Shown piece by piece: positions 1 through 6,782 of a stretch of DNA of 17,965 nt. The stretch is from CAYIHX01 sp964363305 (GTDB lineage: Bacteria; Bdellovibrionota; UBA1018). The notes below the pieces were generated by a model. It was not told where the DNA came from and searched no databases. It worked only from the letters and a program-made list of their open reading frames with translations. How positions within the stretch are numbered: the stretch's first letter is position 1; each line of letters opens with the position of its first letter. The translations under genes were made by a program, and so were the position numbers. The stretch spans positions 1-17,965 of the forward strand of contig CAYIHX010000066.1 in the NCBI GenBank assembly GCA_964363305.1, read 5' to 3'.

Positions 1-112
1 TGAGGGGACCATCCTGGCGAAGGAAGTCTTTTCCTCTCAGATTCTCGCACCTTGGAGCGCGTCAGCCTGCGTTCATACACACTCAAGGGGGGCAGTTTAA
101 GAGCCTTTCACC

Positions 113-141
113 TTGCGAGTGGGCGAGGAGTACGATATAAC
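113..141 (+). promoter_or_regulatory. Probable sigma70-type promoter for the lipoprotein gene
   Basis: TTGCGA at 113-118 (4 of 6 matches to TTGACA) and TATAAC at 136-141 (5 of 6 to TATAAT) are separated by exactly 17 nt. Transcription would start near 147-150, only a few bases before the ATG codons at 152 and 155, so the mRNA would be leaderless or nearly so. That fits the lack of a well-placed Shine-Dalgarno sequence. Motif reading only; not tested. Confidence 0.45.
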
Positions 142-153
142 GCATTGCGTTAT
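137..153. repeat. 17-nt perfect inverted repeat across -10 box and start codon
   Basis: ATAACGCA (137-144), a single central T (145) and TGCGTTAT (146-153) form a perfect 8-bp dyad. It overlaps the proposed -10 box and the first two bases of the ATG at 152. It could be an operator or an RNA hairpin hiding the start codon. The position is suggestive, but a chance palindrome cannot be excluded. Confidence 0.4.
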
Positions 154-577
154 GATGAAAATTCCGTCCACAGCTCTTGGCTTCCTGATCGTGGGTCTGC
201 TTTCCGGCGGCTGTGACCCCCGCGAAGCCTGTGACAGGCAATATGAGACCTTGCCTCGCCGGCAGGCTTGCTATCAGGGTTCGCAGGACGTGTATCTCGA
301 GGTCACTCATGAAGGGGCCCTGCCGCCGGCTGATTCTACCCTGGCTCGGAAGGAGTGCGAGGAGGCTTGTGACTCCCAATATAGTTTCATCGGGGTGTCG
401 ACCGAAGATGCTCGAGTACTGGGTCGTGTCATGCAGCAAGCCGTGGACCTCGAATTGATTTGCGCGGATTCTTGCGCGGCCCGGATCGCTTATGAGCGGT
501 CCCAGCGGGAACGCGCAAACCGCGCTTCAGAGGGATGCGAGCAAGTGAGCGTCGGCGGGATCACTCGCTGCTATTGA
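152..577 (+). CDS. Small Cys-rich putative lipoprotein, unknown function
   Basis: About 141 residues from the ATG at 152; the neighbouring ATG at 155 is equally possible, and the frame stays open upstream to a TTG at 113. The N-terminus has a short charged stretch, a hydrophobic core (ALGFLIVGLL) and then SGGC, an imperfect lipobox because Ser rather than Leu is at -3. Asp follows the Cys, which in E. coli would favour inner-membrane retention. The mature part has about ten cysteines in close pairs and carries the hexapeptide pattern EACDxQY twice (EACDRQY near the N-terminus, EACDSQY mid-protein), which suggests an internal duplication. I recognise no family. The downstream minus-strand gene ends 17 bp past this stop, so the two genes converge. 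The real start is probably 152/155 because a good promoter ends just upstream. Lipoprotein status is inferred; the reading frame is fairly secure. Confidence 0.65.
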   Translation: MMKIPSTALGFLIVGLLSGGCDPREACDRQYETLPRRQACYQGSQDVYLEVTHEGALPPADSTLARKECEEACDSQYSFIGVSTEDARVLGRVMQQAVDLELICADSCAARIAYERSQRERANRASEGCEQVSVGGITRCY

Positions 578-599
578 GCCACTGAGCCACTGACCTACT
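576..599. repeat. Three tandem 8-mers between convergent stop codons
   Basis: GAGCCACT (576-583), GAGCCACT (584-591) and GACCTACT (592-599) are tandem. Because the period is 8, the TGA at 575, 583 and 591 falls in all three forward frames. The third unit also holds the TAG stop of the minus-strand transglutaminase gene (complement of 595-597). It is a very short array, probably replication slippage. Confidence 0.5.
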
Positions 600-1722
600 G
601 AAAACCCTTTTCCATCCAGTTCTCATCGAGATCTTCTTCTTGAGGGGAGATTCCTCTCACGATCCTCTCGACCACCTCGTCGTCGATGTGGGGGTTCTTG
701 TAGGTGGTGGCGGGAGCCGCCTCGAAGGGAATCCAAAGAAAATCCGGATGGCGCTCGTTGCGGTCGAGGTGCGTGTTCAGCCACTTGCCGCTCAGGATCT
801 CGCCGGTGTCAGGATCTTCGTTGACGACGATGTTGCCTGACGACTTGAGGTTCCCGCCGCTCGTGAATTCAAGCGGCCCGTCGAGCCAGAGCTCGTAGGT
901 CAGGGTTCGGCTCGGGAAGACCGCCGAGTCGGGGTCGAATCGGAACTTCGGGGTTTTGAATCCGGGGGCGACGTCGTCGTCCACCCACCAGAGGGTCAGG
1001 CGAGTCACCACGCGGTAGATTCCCGGAGCTTGGGGATGCTCGCCCAGATCGTCCTCCGGGCGTACTTTTTCCAAGCGGTAAGCGATGGCCGGCTGGTTCC
1101 ACACCTCGTCGCCGGTATGGCGATCGATGGCGAAGGCCTGCTTTTGCCGTCCGAGGAGGTTGATCGTGGCCAGGTGGAATTGCCCGGGGCTCGGGTCGTT
1201 GTAGGTGGGCTCGCCTCGGATCGTGGGTTCGTCATGCCGCGAGCCCAGGAAATCAGCGGAAACCTCGAGATAGGTTTCAGAGAGCAGGGCCTTCTGATCG
1301 CTGACCGTGAATTCGATCCCGTCGATCGTGACCTTCCGGCGGGGTTCGGGCGCCAAGATCGCCGCTGCGGTCCAGCCGTTGCAATGACCCCACCACTCTT
1401 TGATGCCTTCGAGGTGCGGGCCATGGTTTTCCTTTTCCCATGCTGTCGAAGCCGTTCGAGCAGAGAGCCCCATCAGCGCATCGTACTTCTCGGACGCCGA
1501 GGGCTGATCCCGTTCGACTTTGCGGGCGATGCCGTCATGCTTGAAGTCCCACCAGAATCCGGCCCAAGGTGGGTGATCGGCGACGCCATGATCATATTTT
1601 TTCATCATGACGGCGAAGTTCGTTTCTTCGACTGCGTCCTCAAACCCCAGCAGGTCGGCCTGGGCGCTCGGGGCCGTGATCCATAACAGGAACAGGAGCA
1701 AAATGGCGCGGGAGGAGATCAT
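595..1722 (-). CDS. Periplasmic elicitor-type transglutaminase-like protein
   Basis: 375 residues with a Sec signal peptide (residues 1-22, ending PSAQA). The body resembles the transglutaminase-elicitor family (Phytophthora GP42-like, with bacterial homologues). Expected active-site motifs are visible in order: WGHCNGWTAAAI with Cys114 as candidate nucleophile, GQFHLATINLLG with His183, then AFAID with Asp200 followed by GDEVWNQP. Together they form a Cys-His-Asp triad in standard transglutaminase order. Such enzymes form isopeptide bonds between Gln and Lys; the bacterial members' substrates are unknown to me. The start codon overlaps the stop of the upstream 282-residue gene as ATGA (1719-1722), and a strong AAAGGAG lies 6 nt upstream, so the pair is translationally coupled. 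Family assignment is by remembered motifs, not a search. A cell-envelope or secreted crosslinking role is inference. Confidence 0.65.
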   Translation of the reverse strand: MISSRAILLLFLLWITAPSAQADLLGFEDAVEETNFAVMMKKYDHGVADHPPWAGFWWDFKHDGIARKVERDQPSASEKYDALMGLSARTASTAWEKENHGPHLEGIKEWWGHCNGWTAAAILAPEPRRKVTIDGIEFTVSDQKALLSETYLEVSADFLGSRHDEPTIRGEPTYNDPSPGQFHLATINLLGRQKQAFAIDRHTGDEVWNQPAIAYRLEKVRPEDDLGEHPQAPGIYRVVTRLTLWWVDDDVAPGFKTPKFRFDPDSAVFPSRTLTYELWLDGPLEFTSGGNLKSSGNIVVNEDPDTGEILSGKWLNTHLDRNERHPDFLWIPFEAAPATTYKNPHIDDEVVERIVRGISPQEEDLDENWMEKGFQ

Positions 1723-2567
1723 CGTGAACTCCTTTCGTAGGAGACGAGCACGGCGATTCCCGAGTTCGAGCCCGCGTAGGCGGGCCAGGGGTTTCGTCGC
1801 GACCAGATCACCTCGAGTTTTTTTCCGAGGTTGTTTGCATAGTGGAAGGACAGCGCGTCGGCGGGATCCAGAAGTCGTTCACGGCGAAGCTCGTTGCGGA
1901 GTGAATCGGGAATGCCGGGCTCGGAGGGCGTCGGATAGCCGTTAGCGCGGCTCACGTTGGGCAAGTCGATGGGAAAGCGATCGAGGCCCGACGTGATGTT
2001 GGTCCGGCCGTCGAGGCTGACCGTGACGCGAGTCGCGCCGTCCGAGCGCGGCTTGGAGAAGTGGTAGATTTTAAAGAGCCCGCGATAGAGATCGTTCAAA
2101 ACCAGCGTGATCTTCGTGGGTGCGTTGATCCGTCGAAGGGCCGCCTCGAACCGGCGATCCCCGATCGAAACCTCGATCTCGGCGTAGCGGCGCTCGACCC
2201 GGTTTGCGGCGGTATAGCGGTCAACCCGCGTCACTTTGAAATCGTAGGCGATGGGTCGGGAGTAGGAAGGGCTGGTGCTGGCGGGGATCGTATTGTGGAG
2301 GTTCTGGATTTTCGGGGCGAACAGCACTTTCCAGTGATCGCCGACGCGGTAGAAGCGATCGAGCTCGAGGGCCTGGATGGCGGGGATGGTTTTTTCGGTG
2401 AGGCCCGCGGCCTCTTCGGCGTCGCGCGCCCGATCGGCGGCCACGAGTTGAGAGGCGCGTTGGAGGCGATGGAGGTCGGCCGGGTTATCGCTGGCCCGAG
2501 CCTGCGCGAAGGTGAGGAGAGAAGCGATGATTGCGGCGATCGTGAGTCGGTTCGGGGCGTAGCGCAT
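1719..2567 (-). CDS. Exported protein of unknown function, partner of the transglutaminase
   Basis: 282 residues if it starts at the ATG at 2567. The frame is open to a TTG at 2606, but the signal peptide (MRYAPNRLTIAAIIASLLTF then AQARA) begins naturally at 2567. I do not recognise a family. The mature protein opens with a charged, helix-prone stretch (about residues 26-60), then a Trp/Tyr-containing segment (ELDRFYRVGDHWKV) and alternating strand-like regions, and ends in Arg-rich, Tyr-containing sequence. No Cys is obvious in the mature part. It is the first gene of a two-gene operon; its stop overlaps the transglutaminase start by 4 nt, so the two are probably made in fixed ratio and both exported. 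A role as substrate, chaperone or inhibitor of the transglutaminase is speculation from that arrangement. The intergenic space to the divergent cheY-like gene holds no promoter I would call with confidence. Confidence 0.75.
   Translation of the reverse strand: MRYAPNRLTIAAIIASLLTFAQARASDNPADLHRLQRASQLVAADRARDAEEAAGLTEKTIPAIQALELDRFYRVGDHWKVLFAPKIQNLHNTIPASTSPSYSRPIAYDFKVTRVDRYTAANRVERRYAEIEVSIGDRRFEAALRRINAPTKITLVLNDLYRGLFKIYHFSKPRSDGATRVTVSLDGRTNITSGLDRFPIDLPNVSRANGYPTPSEPGIPDSLRNELRRERLLDPADALSFHYANNLGKKLEVIWSRRNPWPAYAGSNSGIAVLVSYERSSR
1729..1735 (-). promoter_or_regulatory. Strong ribosome binding site inside the upstream gene
   Basis: The minus strand reads AAAGGAG here, 6 nt before the ATG at 1722. 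It lies within the last codons of the upstream periplasmic-protein gene. It fixes the transglutaminase start and, with the 4-nt ATGA overlap, supports coupled translation. Confidence 0.7.
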
Positions 2568-2684
2568 GGTGTCGCATCGCGTAACCTCTGGAGAAGAGGG
2601 GGTCAATGCGGACTGGGGACTCTTGCACTCGGCGATAATTGCAGTGGCGGGATCTCCGACCTGGGGATTACACTTTGAGACGAT

Positions 2685-3095
2685 ATGACTTTGACCCGCG
2701 ATGAGATCTCCGTCCTCGTCGTAGACGATGTGAATGCCCTTCGGGTGCAGGTCCGCGATCTACTCAAGGCCTTTGGGTTCCGGAAGGTCACCATTGCGGC
2801 AAACGGAGAAGAGGCGAAGAAGTTTCTCGCTGCCCCCGACCTCGGGGGGCCGTTTCATCTCATCCTCTGTGACTGGCAGATGACTCCCGTCGACGGAATC
2901 GAGCTGCTGAAGTGGGTCAGGGGCCAAGCGACGATGAAGGAGATTTCATTCATCATGGTCACCGCAGAAAACACCAAGGACCAGGTCGTTCAGGCGATTC
3001 GATCCGGGGTGGACGATTATCTGATGAAGCCCCTGACGACCGTTCAGATTCAGGACAAAGTTTATACTCTTCTCGTGAAAAAGGGCGTTTTATGA
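2685..3095 (+). CDS. CheY-like single-domain response regulator
   Basis: 136 residues, essentially one receiver domain with no output domain. The acidic pocket is Asp14-Asp15 (VLVVDD), the phospho-acceptor is Asp63 in LILCDWQMTPVDG, the switch Thr is Thr93 in MVTAE, and the conserved Lys is Lys115 in YLMKP. All residues needed for phosphorylation are present. The DWQM-PVDGIELLKWVR pattern is very close to the chemotaxis-type CheY group. Its stop overlaps the start of the next gene by ATGA (3092-3095), so it is coupled to an Hpt-like protein with a substituted His. No histidine kinase or other chemotaxis gene is in the window, so the input is unknown. The start ATG at 2685 has only a weak upstream purine run (GAGA). 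I do not assign cheY because many stand-alone receivers look like this. Confidence 0.92.
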   Translation: MTLTRDEISVLVVDDVNALRVQVRDLLKAFGFRKVTIAANGEEAKKFLAAPDLGGPFHLILCDWQMTPVDGIELLKWVRGQATMKEISFIMVTAENTKDQVVQAIRSGVDDYLMKPLTTVQIQDKVYTLLVKKGVL

Positions 3096-3547
3096 CCGGT
3101 GCGCAGGATTCCAAAATTCTCGATTTCATTTCTGAGCTTTCCGGTTTCGCCGCTACGGCTGAAGCGACCTTAGGCAGGATCGAAGCTGCGATGGAAGCCA
3201 ACAAGGGGCTGTTCTCCGTGTTTTCAGAGCGGATGTTCGCGATTCGCGGAACCGCTCTCCAGCTCGACCTTCCGCATATCGCTCAAATCGCGGGGCTCGG
3301 TGAGGAGATCGCGCTCAAGGCGGAGAAGGCCGAGACGCGCCCGCAGATTCGCAAATGCATCGGGAGCCTCTGGGACGCGTTGACGACGGTGAAGTATTTG
3401 CTCGAGCACGCCGGAGGGGCGACCTCGGAGGAGCAGGAGATCCTGATTCATCGGCTGCAGGCCACGCTGAAGGCGTTCGGCGGGGCCCGCCCCACGGTGG
3501 ACGTCGATGAGGTCGCTGAGATGCTGAAAAATCATCGCGGGGGCTAG
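3092..3547 (+). CDS. Helical Hpt-like protein lacking the phosphorylatable histidine
   Basis: 151 residues from the ATG at 3092, which overlaps the receiver gene's stop; the frame is open upstream of it only as a shadow of the receiver gene. The predicted structure is all helical. The segment around 43-75 (SERMFAIRGTALQLDLPHIA) follows the Hpt pattern H-x-[LI]-[KR]-G-[ST]-[AS]-x-x-L-x-L-x-x-[IL]. The position expected to hold the phosphorylated His is Phe49, with Ile51, Arg52 and Gly53 fitting the rest. If the alignment is right, the protein cannot relay phosphate and would act as a binder, for example of the coupled receiver, or as a phosphatase-like or scaffold partner. A CheZ-type helical phosphatase is an alternative, but I see no clear CheZ catalytic motif. 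It converges with the Rsm22 gene, sharing the tetranucleotide CTAG (3544-3547), which supplies TAG stops to both strands. The gene is secure; the Hpt relationship is moderate. Confidence 0.72.
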   Translation: MTGAQDSKILDFISELSGFAATAEATLGRIEAAMEANKGLFSVFSERMFAIRGTALQLDLPHIAQIAGLGEEIALKAEKAETRPQIRKCIGSLWDALTTVKYLLEHAGGATSEEQEILIHRLQATLKAFGGARPTVDVDEVAEMLKNHRGG

Positions 3548-4794
3548 AGCAGCGTCTGAAAGCTCTCCACTCGGGAGTGGAGACGGTCACCGCGGACTTG
3601 GCCATCGGCGATGATGTCGCCGCGACCGATTCGATCCTCGTCCGAGCCGGGACGGTAGCGGGCACGGCGTTTTCCTTCTTTCCCGCAGAGGTAGAACTCC
3701 AGGTCTTTGCCCTCGGAATGCGAAGGGCTGACGAGGCGCTCGAAGCGCTGAAAGCCTCGGGTGGCGGGGAGGAGCTCGCTCATCGGTCGTTTCGACTTCG
3801 CGATGACGAGGTAGCTGAAGGCGAGAGATTTGCGGTCGAGCCCGGCCATCTGGTCGATGCGCCGTAAATAAGGGGGGCGCCACCACACGGTTTCTTCATG
3901 GCACCAGTCTTCGGGCGCGGAGAGGGCGCCACAAGCCTGGTGGCCCAAACACGGGAGCAAGACCTGGTAACTCAGGCCTTTTCCGCGTTCCCTCAGTTCG
4001 AGCAGTTGGCGTCGAAGCTCGAGGAGCTTGCGCGACTGAGCTTTGAGCGCCGGTTCGACGATCACGATCAGACCTTCGTCCTCGACGTGACGATCCCATT
4101 CGGCCACGAAACGTTCGGCCGCACCGGTGAGCTGCCCGGGCGTGGCTTCGTTGAGGAAGTAGCTCATCAGCCAGAGACCGAATTTCGGGGCGTTGCGCGG
4201 AAGCATCGGTTGCGTGAAATCGAGCTTTCGATGGAAGAGGCGGGTCTCCCAGGCGTGTTCGTGGCTGGAGAAATATTTCTGCGCCCATTTTTCGCCGAGC
4301 TGGAGCATCGGGCGATCCTGATCGATCAATGCCCAGCTGCCATTTCGAGGAAGGCCGATCGGGGCGTGGTGCTCACCCGCGGAGACTCCGCAGGCGCCCG
4401 TGGCCGGACCCGCTCCCCATTCGATGGCCCGGAAAGGGAGGCCTTCCGGCCAACGGTACCCGAGTCGGGAGAGTTCCGCCCAGACCGACGCTACCCTAAA
4501 AAGGTTGGGAGGCATGAAGGAGAGGAAATAGGAGAGCCTTAAATTTTTGGGGTTGGAGCCGGTGGTCCAGTAGGGATCCAGGCCCGCGTCTCGGGAGACG
4601 GGCTCGGCCTCTGAGTCTTTTCGGTTAAAAAGCTCGGAAAGGCGCTGAACATGGGGGATGACCGAGCGGGCGAGGAAGCGAGGGGACTCAAGCTCCTCCG
4701 CCCCGCTGAGGAGTTTCTCCTTCACGAGGGTCGCGATCACGGCATCTTGAAATGGGGCGCCGAAGGCGTCGGCCAGGGGCTTGGGGACTTTCAT
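3544..4794 (-). CDS. Rsm22/METTL17-family ribosomal small-subunit methyltransferase-like protein
   Basis: 416 residues. After a helical N-terminal region (to about 115) comes a Rossmann-type SAM site, FRAIEWGAGPATGA (121-134), then an acidic strand end (LIDQD, 156-160) and LIVIVEPAL (242-250). The family's signature Cys cluster follows: LLPCLGHQACGA (Cys282, Cys288), DWCHEE (Cys298), and a fourth, Cys370, in LEFYLCGKEGKRR near the C-terminus after RLVSPSHSEGK. In the mitochondrial homologue METTL17 equivalent cysteines bind a 4Fe-4S cluster, and the spacing here is similar. Members associate with the small ribosomal subunit; bacterial function is poorly defined. The last 40 residues are Arg/Asp/Gly-rich and may be an RNA-binding tail. 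It is divergent from the pseudo-carboxylase gene and converges on the Hpt-like gene with a shared CTAG stop. Start at the ATG at 4794, preceded by a G-rich but non-canonical ribosome site. Confidence 0.82.
   Translation of the reverse strand: MKVPKPLADAFGAPFQDAVIATLVKEKLLSGAEELESPRFLARSVIPHVQRLSELFNRKDSEAEPVSRDAGLDPYWTTGSNPKNLRLSYFLSFMPPNLFRVASVWAELSRLGYRWPEGLPFRAIEWGAGPATGACGVSAGEHHAPIGLPRNGSWALIDQDRPMLQLGEKWAQKYFSSHEHAWETRLFHRKLDFTQPMLPRNAPKFGLWLMSYFLNEATPGQLTGAAERFVAEWDRHVEDEGLIVIVEPALKAQSRKLLELRRQLLELRERGKGLSYQVLLPCLGHQACGALSAPEDWCHEETVWWRPPYLRRIDQMAGLDRKSLAFSYLVIAKSKRPMSELLPATRGFQRFERLVSPSHSEGKDLEFYLCGKEGKRRARYRPGSDEDRIGRGDIIADGQVRGDRLHSRVESFQTLL
3564..3583. other. 8-bp perfect hairpin downstream of the Hpt-like gene
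   Basis: Arms TCTCCACT (3564-3571) and AGTGGAGA (3576-3583) are perfectly complementary with a CGGG loop. It lies 16 nt past the plus-strand stop and within the last codons of the minus-strand Rsm22 gene. No T-tract follows on either strand, so it is not a standard intrinsic terminator. It may help 3' end formation or be incidental. Confidence 0.3.
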
Positions 4795-4814
4795 CGGAGC
4801 CCCCGGCTAGCACT

Positions 4815-4842
4815 TTTATGCGCGGAGCGATAGCCTACTCAA
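4815..4842 (-). promoter_or_regulatory. Possible promoter for the Rsm22-family gene
   Basis: On the minus strand TTGAGT (complement of 4837-4842) and CATAAA (complement of 4815-4820) are 16 nt apart, each matching 4 of 6 consensus bases. The start would fall about 15-20 nt before the ATG at 4794. The element sits in the 52-bp divergent gap, so any plus-strand promoter for the following operon must overlap it; I could not identify one. Confidence 0.3.
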
Positions 4843-4846
4843 AGCA

Positions 4847-6772
4847 ATGCAACTCGGTCTCGCCGGCGGTAGTGCCGCACCCTTAGCCAGAGCTTTGATT
4901 TTGGGGCACGAAGCCTTCGCGCGTCCGATTGCGGAGGCTTTGTCGGAGGTGGGTTACTTGCCGTGTTTCGCCGGGGATTTTCAGCCGGAGTTGGCGTCCC
5001 TGCCTGAACGGTCAGATTCCGAGGGAGTGGCCCAACTGCGTCGCCTCTTGGTGCTGTTCGCGAAACGTGCCGGCGAAGCGACCTCTCATTTCGCTCATCT
5101 TTTGCATCCGGGCACCAGCCTTTGGGCTTCACGGCCGGAGTTGGCTCAGCTTTCCCAGGAACTCGGTTTCGCCGCCCTGATTCCGCCGGTACGTTGTCAG
5201 ACTCTTTTTGCGCATCCCCTGAACTTGATCCATCAGGCAGACCAATGGGGCCTCCCCCATCTGGTGATTCGCTTTGATCCTCTTCAGTCGCTTCGTGAAA
5301 TCGAGGAACAGCTTCTCGATTCCGGGCAAACCTATCCGTTTGTGCTGAAGAGCATTCATCGAGAGAGTGGCCTGGGTTCCATGGTCGTCCGCTCGCGTGA
5401 GAATCTGGAACGGGAACTGGAGTTGTGGAAAGCCCAGCTTCGCGATGTTTATGGGGGGGCCGCGCTCTTTGCGGAACGATATGTCGATGCGGCGAGGCAC
5501 ATTCAGATCACGTTTGCGAGGACGAGGCAGGGCGCGGCCAGGGTTTTTCCACCGGTGGATGGTTCGTTGCAGCTCAAGGACCGGAAACTCGTGGAAATCT
5601 GCCCGGCTCCAAACTTGAGTTCGGCGCTCGTCGCGAGGATGAATGGCTACGTGCAGCTCTTGGCGGAGAAGTCAGGTTATATCGGCGTGGGGAGCGTCGA
5701 TTTTCTCTGTGACGGCGAGCAAGTTTACCTGCTCGGGGGCTCGCCCCGATTGCCGGCTTCTTTTCGGATGGTCGAAGAAATTCAAGGGGAGTCGCTGGTG
5801 CGGTGGCAGTTGGCGGCGGCGGGAATTCTTGAGGAGGAGTCGGTTCGGAAAACTTCGGCAGGACCGAGCCGCTTTGCCGGCGGAGTATGCGCGCGTATTT
5901 ACGCGGAGGACGCGCTCCTCGAGTTGCCTCGCCCGGGGAAGGTGCTCGAGCTTTCGCCGGAAAGGGTCTGGGAGTTCCCGCGCTCGCGAGCTGAGTGGTG
6001 GTGTGGGGTGTCCGAAGGGGGCTCGGTCGGTTTCGACGAGGATGGGCTGGTGGGTGTGTTCCTCGCCTGGGGTGCCGATACGAAGGCCGCGATCCATACG
6101 GCGGCTCGTTTTGTCGGGAAGAAGGAATCACCGCTGTGGATCGCCGGAACGCTCCAGACCAACGAGCGCTATCTCGGGGAATTGCTCGATCACCCATGGG
6201 TGAGAGAGGGTTATATTCATGCCTCCTTTATAGAGGAGGAATTCATCCCGACCTCTGAGCCGTCGCTTGAGGAGATCCGCATTGTGGGTCGGATGGTTGC
6301 CCACTTGTTGCAGAAAGAATTTCGCGGAGAATGGGTTCTGCAGGAGCGATTGAAGATTCGGGCCGTGGAAGAGAAGGGGTGGCATTGGAAAGACTTGGCG
6401 GTTGGCCCGGGGTTGAGTGGTTGGCTGGTCGGGCCCCTGAAAGAAAATTGGAGAGTATCGGGATTCGAGCTGAGCGAGGGAGTTTGGCAGCTTCGGTTTG
6501 GGGCGACCTTTCTGCTTCTTCGGAAAGCTCTGCCCGGTGCCAGCGATGGCTCCCGGAAGCTTCGATCTTTGGTCTCGGGTCGGGTCGCGGCCCTTCGATA
6601 TCAGGAGGGAGTCCGAGTTCCGGCAGGTGAGGCCTTGATCTGGGTACGGAGCGAGCGGCGCGCCATTCCGCACGCCCTGGGCAAGGATGTGGAGATCCTC
6701 CGTTGGCACGTCCGGCCGGATCAGGACGTTTTTCTCGGAGATCTACTGGCCGATCTCCGGCTCTCGCCGTAA
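4847..6772 (+). CDS. Degenerate acyl-CoA carboxylase alpha-subunit-like protein (probable pseudoenzyme)
   Basis: 641 residues with the full layout of propionyl/methylcrotonyl-CoA carboxylase alpha chains: biotin carboxylase N-domain (about 12-120, keeping HPG at 87-89), ATP-grasp (about 160-325), biotin carboxylase C-domain (ARIYAEDALLEL, 349-360), a BT-like linker (TNERYLGELLDHP, 438-450) and a C-terminal biotinyl-like barrel (572-637). Catalysis looks lost. Against E. coli AccC the Gly-rich ATP loop is HRESGLGSM instead of GGGGxGM. The E-M-N-T-R-x-Q-x-E-H block is G297-G-S299-P-R301-L-P-A-S305-F, so the Mg-binding Glu, the Asn and the later Glu are gone. Asp285 replaces the other metal Glu. 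Lys168, His218, Lys248 and Arg301 remain. In the carrier domain the E-A-M-K-M block is replaced by R-S-E-R-R (601-605), with Arg604 where biotin-Lys should be. The frame is intact, so it is probably a retained non-catalytic protein. First gene of a five-gene run to murJ. Confidence 0.8.
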   Translation: MQLGLAGGSAAPLARALILGHEAFARPIAEALSEVGYLPCFAGDFQPELASLPERSDSEGVAQLRRLLVLFAKRAGEATSHFAHLLHPGTSLWASRPELAQLSQELGFAALIPPVRCQTLFAHPLNLIHQADQWGLPHLVIRFDPLQSLREIEEQLLDSGQTYPFVLKSIHRESGLGSMVVRSRENLERELELWKAQLRDVYGGAALFAERYVDAARHIQITFARTRQGAARVFPPVDGSLQLKDRKLVEICPAPNLSSALVARMNGYVQLLAEKSGYIGVGSVDFLCDGEQVYLLGGSPRLPASFRMVEEIQGESLVRWQLAAAGILEEESVRKTSAGPSRFAGGVCARIYAEDALLELPRPGKVLELSPERVWEFPRSRAEWWCGVSEGGSVGFDEDGLVGVFLAWGADTKAAIHTAARFVGKKESPLWIAGTLQTNERYLGELLDHPWVREGYIHASFIEEEFIPTSEPSLEEIRIVGRMVAHLLQKEFRGEWVLQERLKIRAVEEKGWHWKDLAVGPGLSGWLVGPLKENWRVSGFELSEGVWQLRFGATFLLLRKALPGASDGSRKLRSLVSGRVAALRYQEGVRVPAGEALIWVRSERRAIPHALGKDVEILRWHVRPDQDVFLGDLLADLRLSP

Positions 6773-6782
6773 TCTGGGAGAC

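Noticed and set aside
1..112. Open reading in frame 2 ending at a TAA at 98-100, and an open frame from 4 to about 213
   Set aside because: Too short to judge, no recognisable residues, and the window edge cuts any start; composition does not favour either frame.
2061..2678. 205-residue plus-strand open frame opposite the exported-protein gene
   Set aside because: The minus-strand gene has a signal peptide and ATGA coupling; this frame is Gly/Val/Arg-rich filler.
3564..3583. Intrinsic terminator for the receiver/Hpt operon
   Set aside because: The hairpin is perfect but lacks a T-tract on either strand; listed only as a hairpin.
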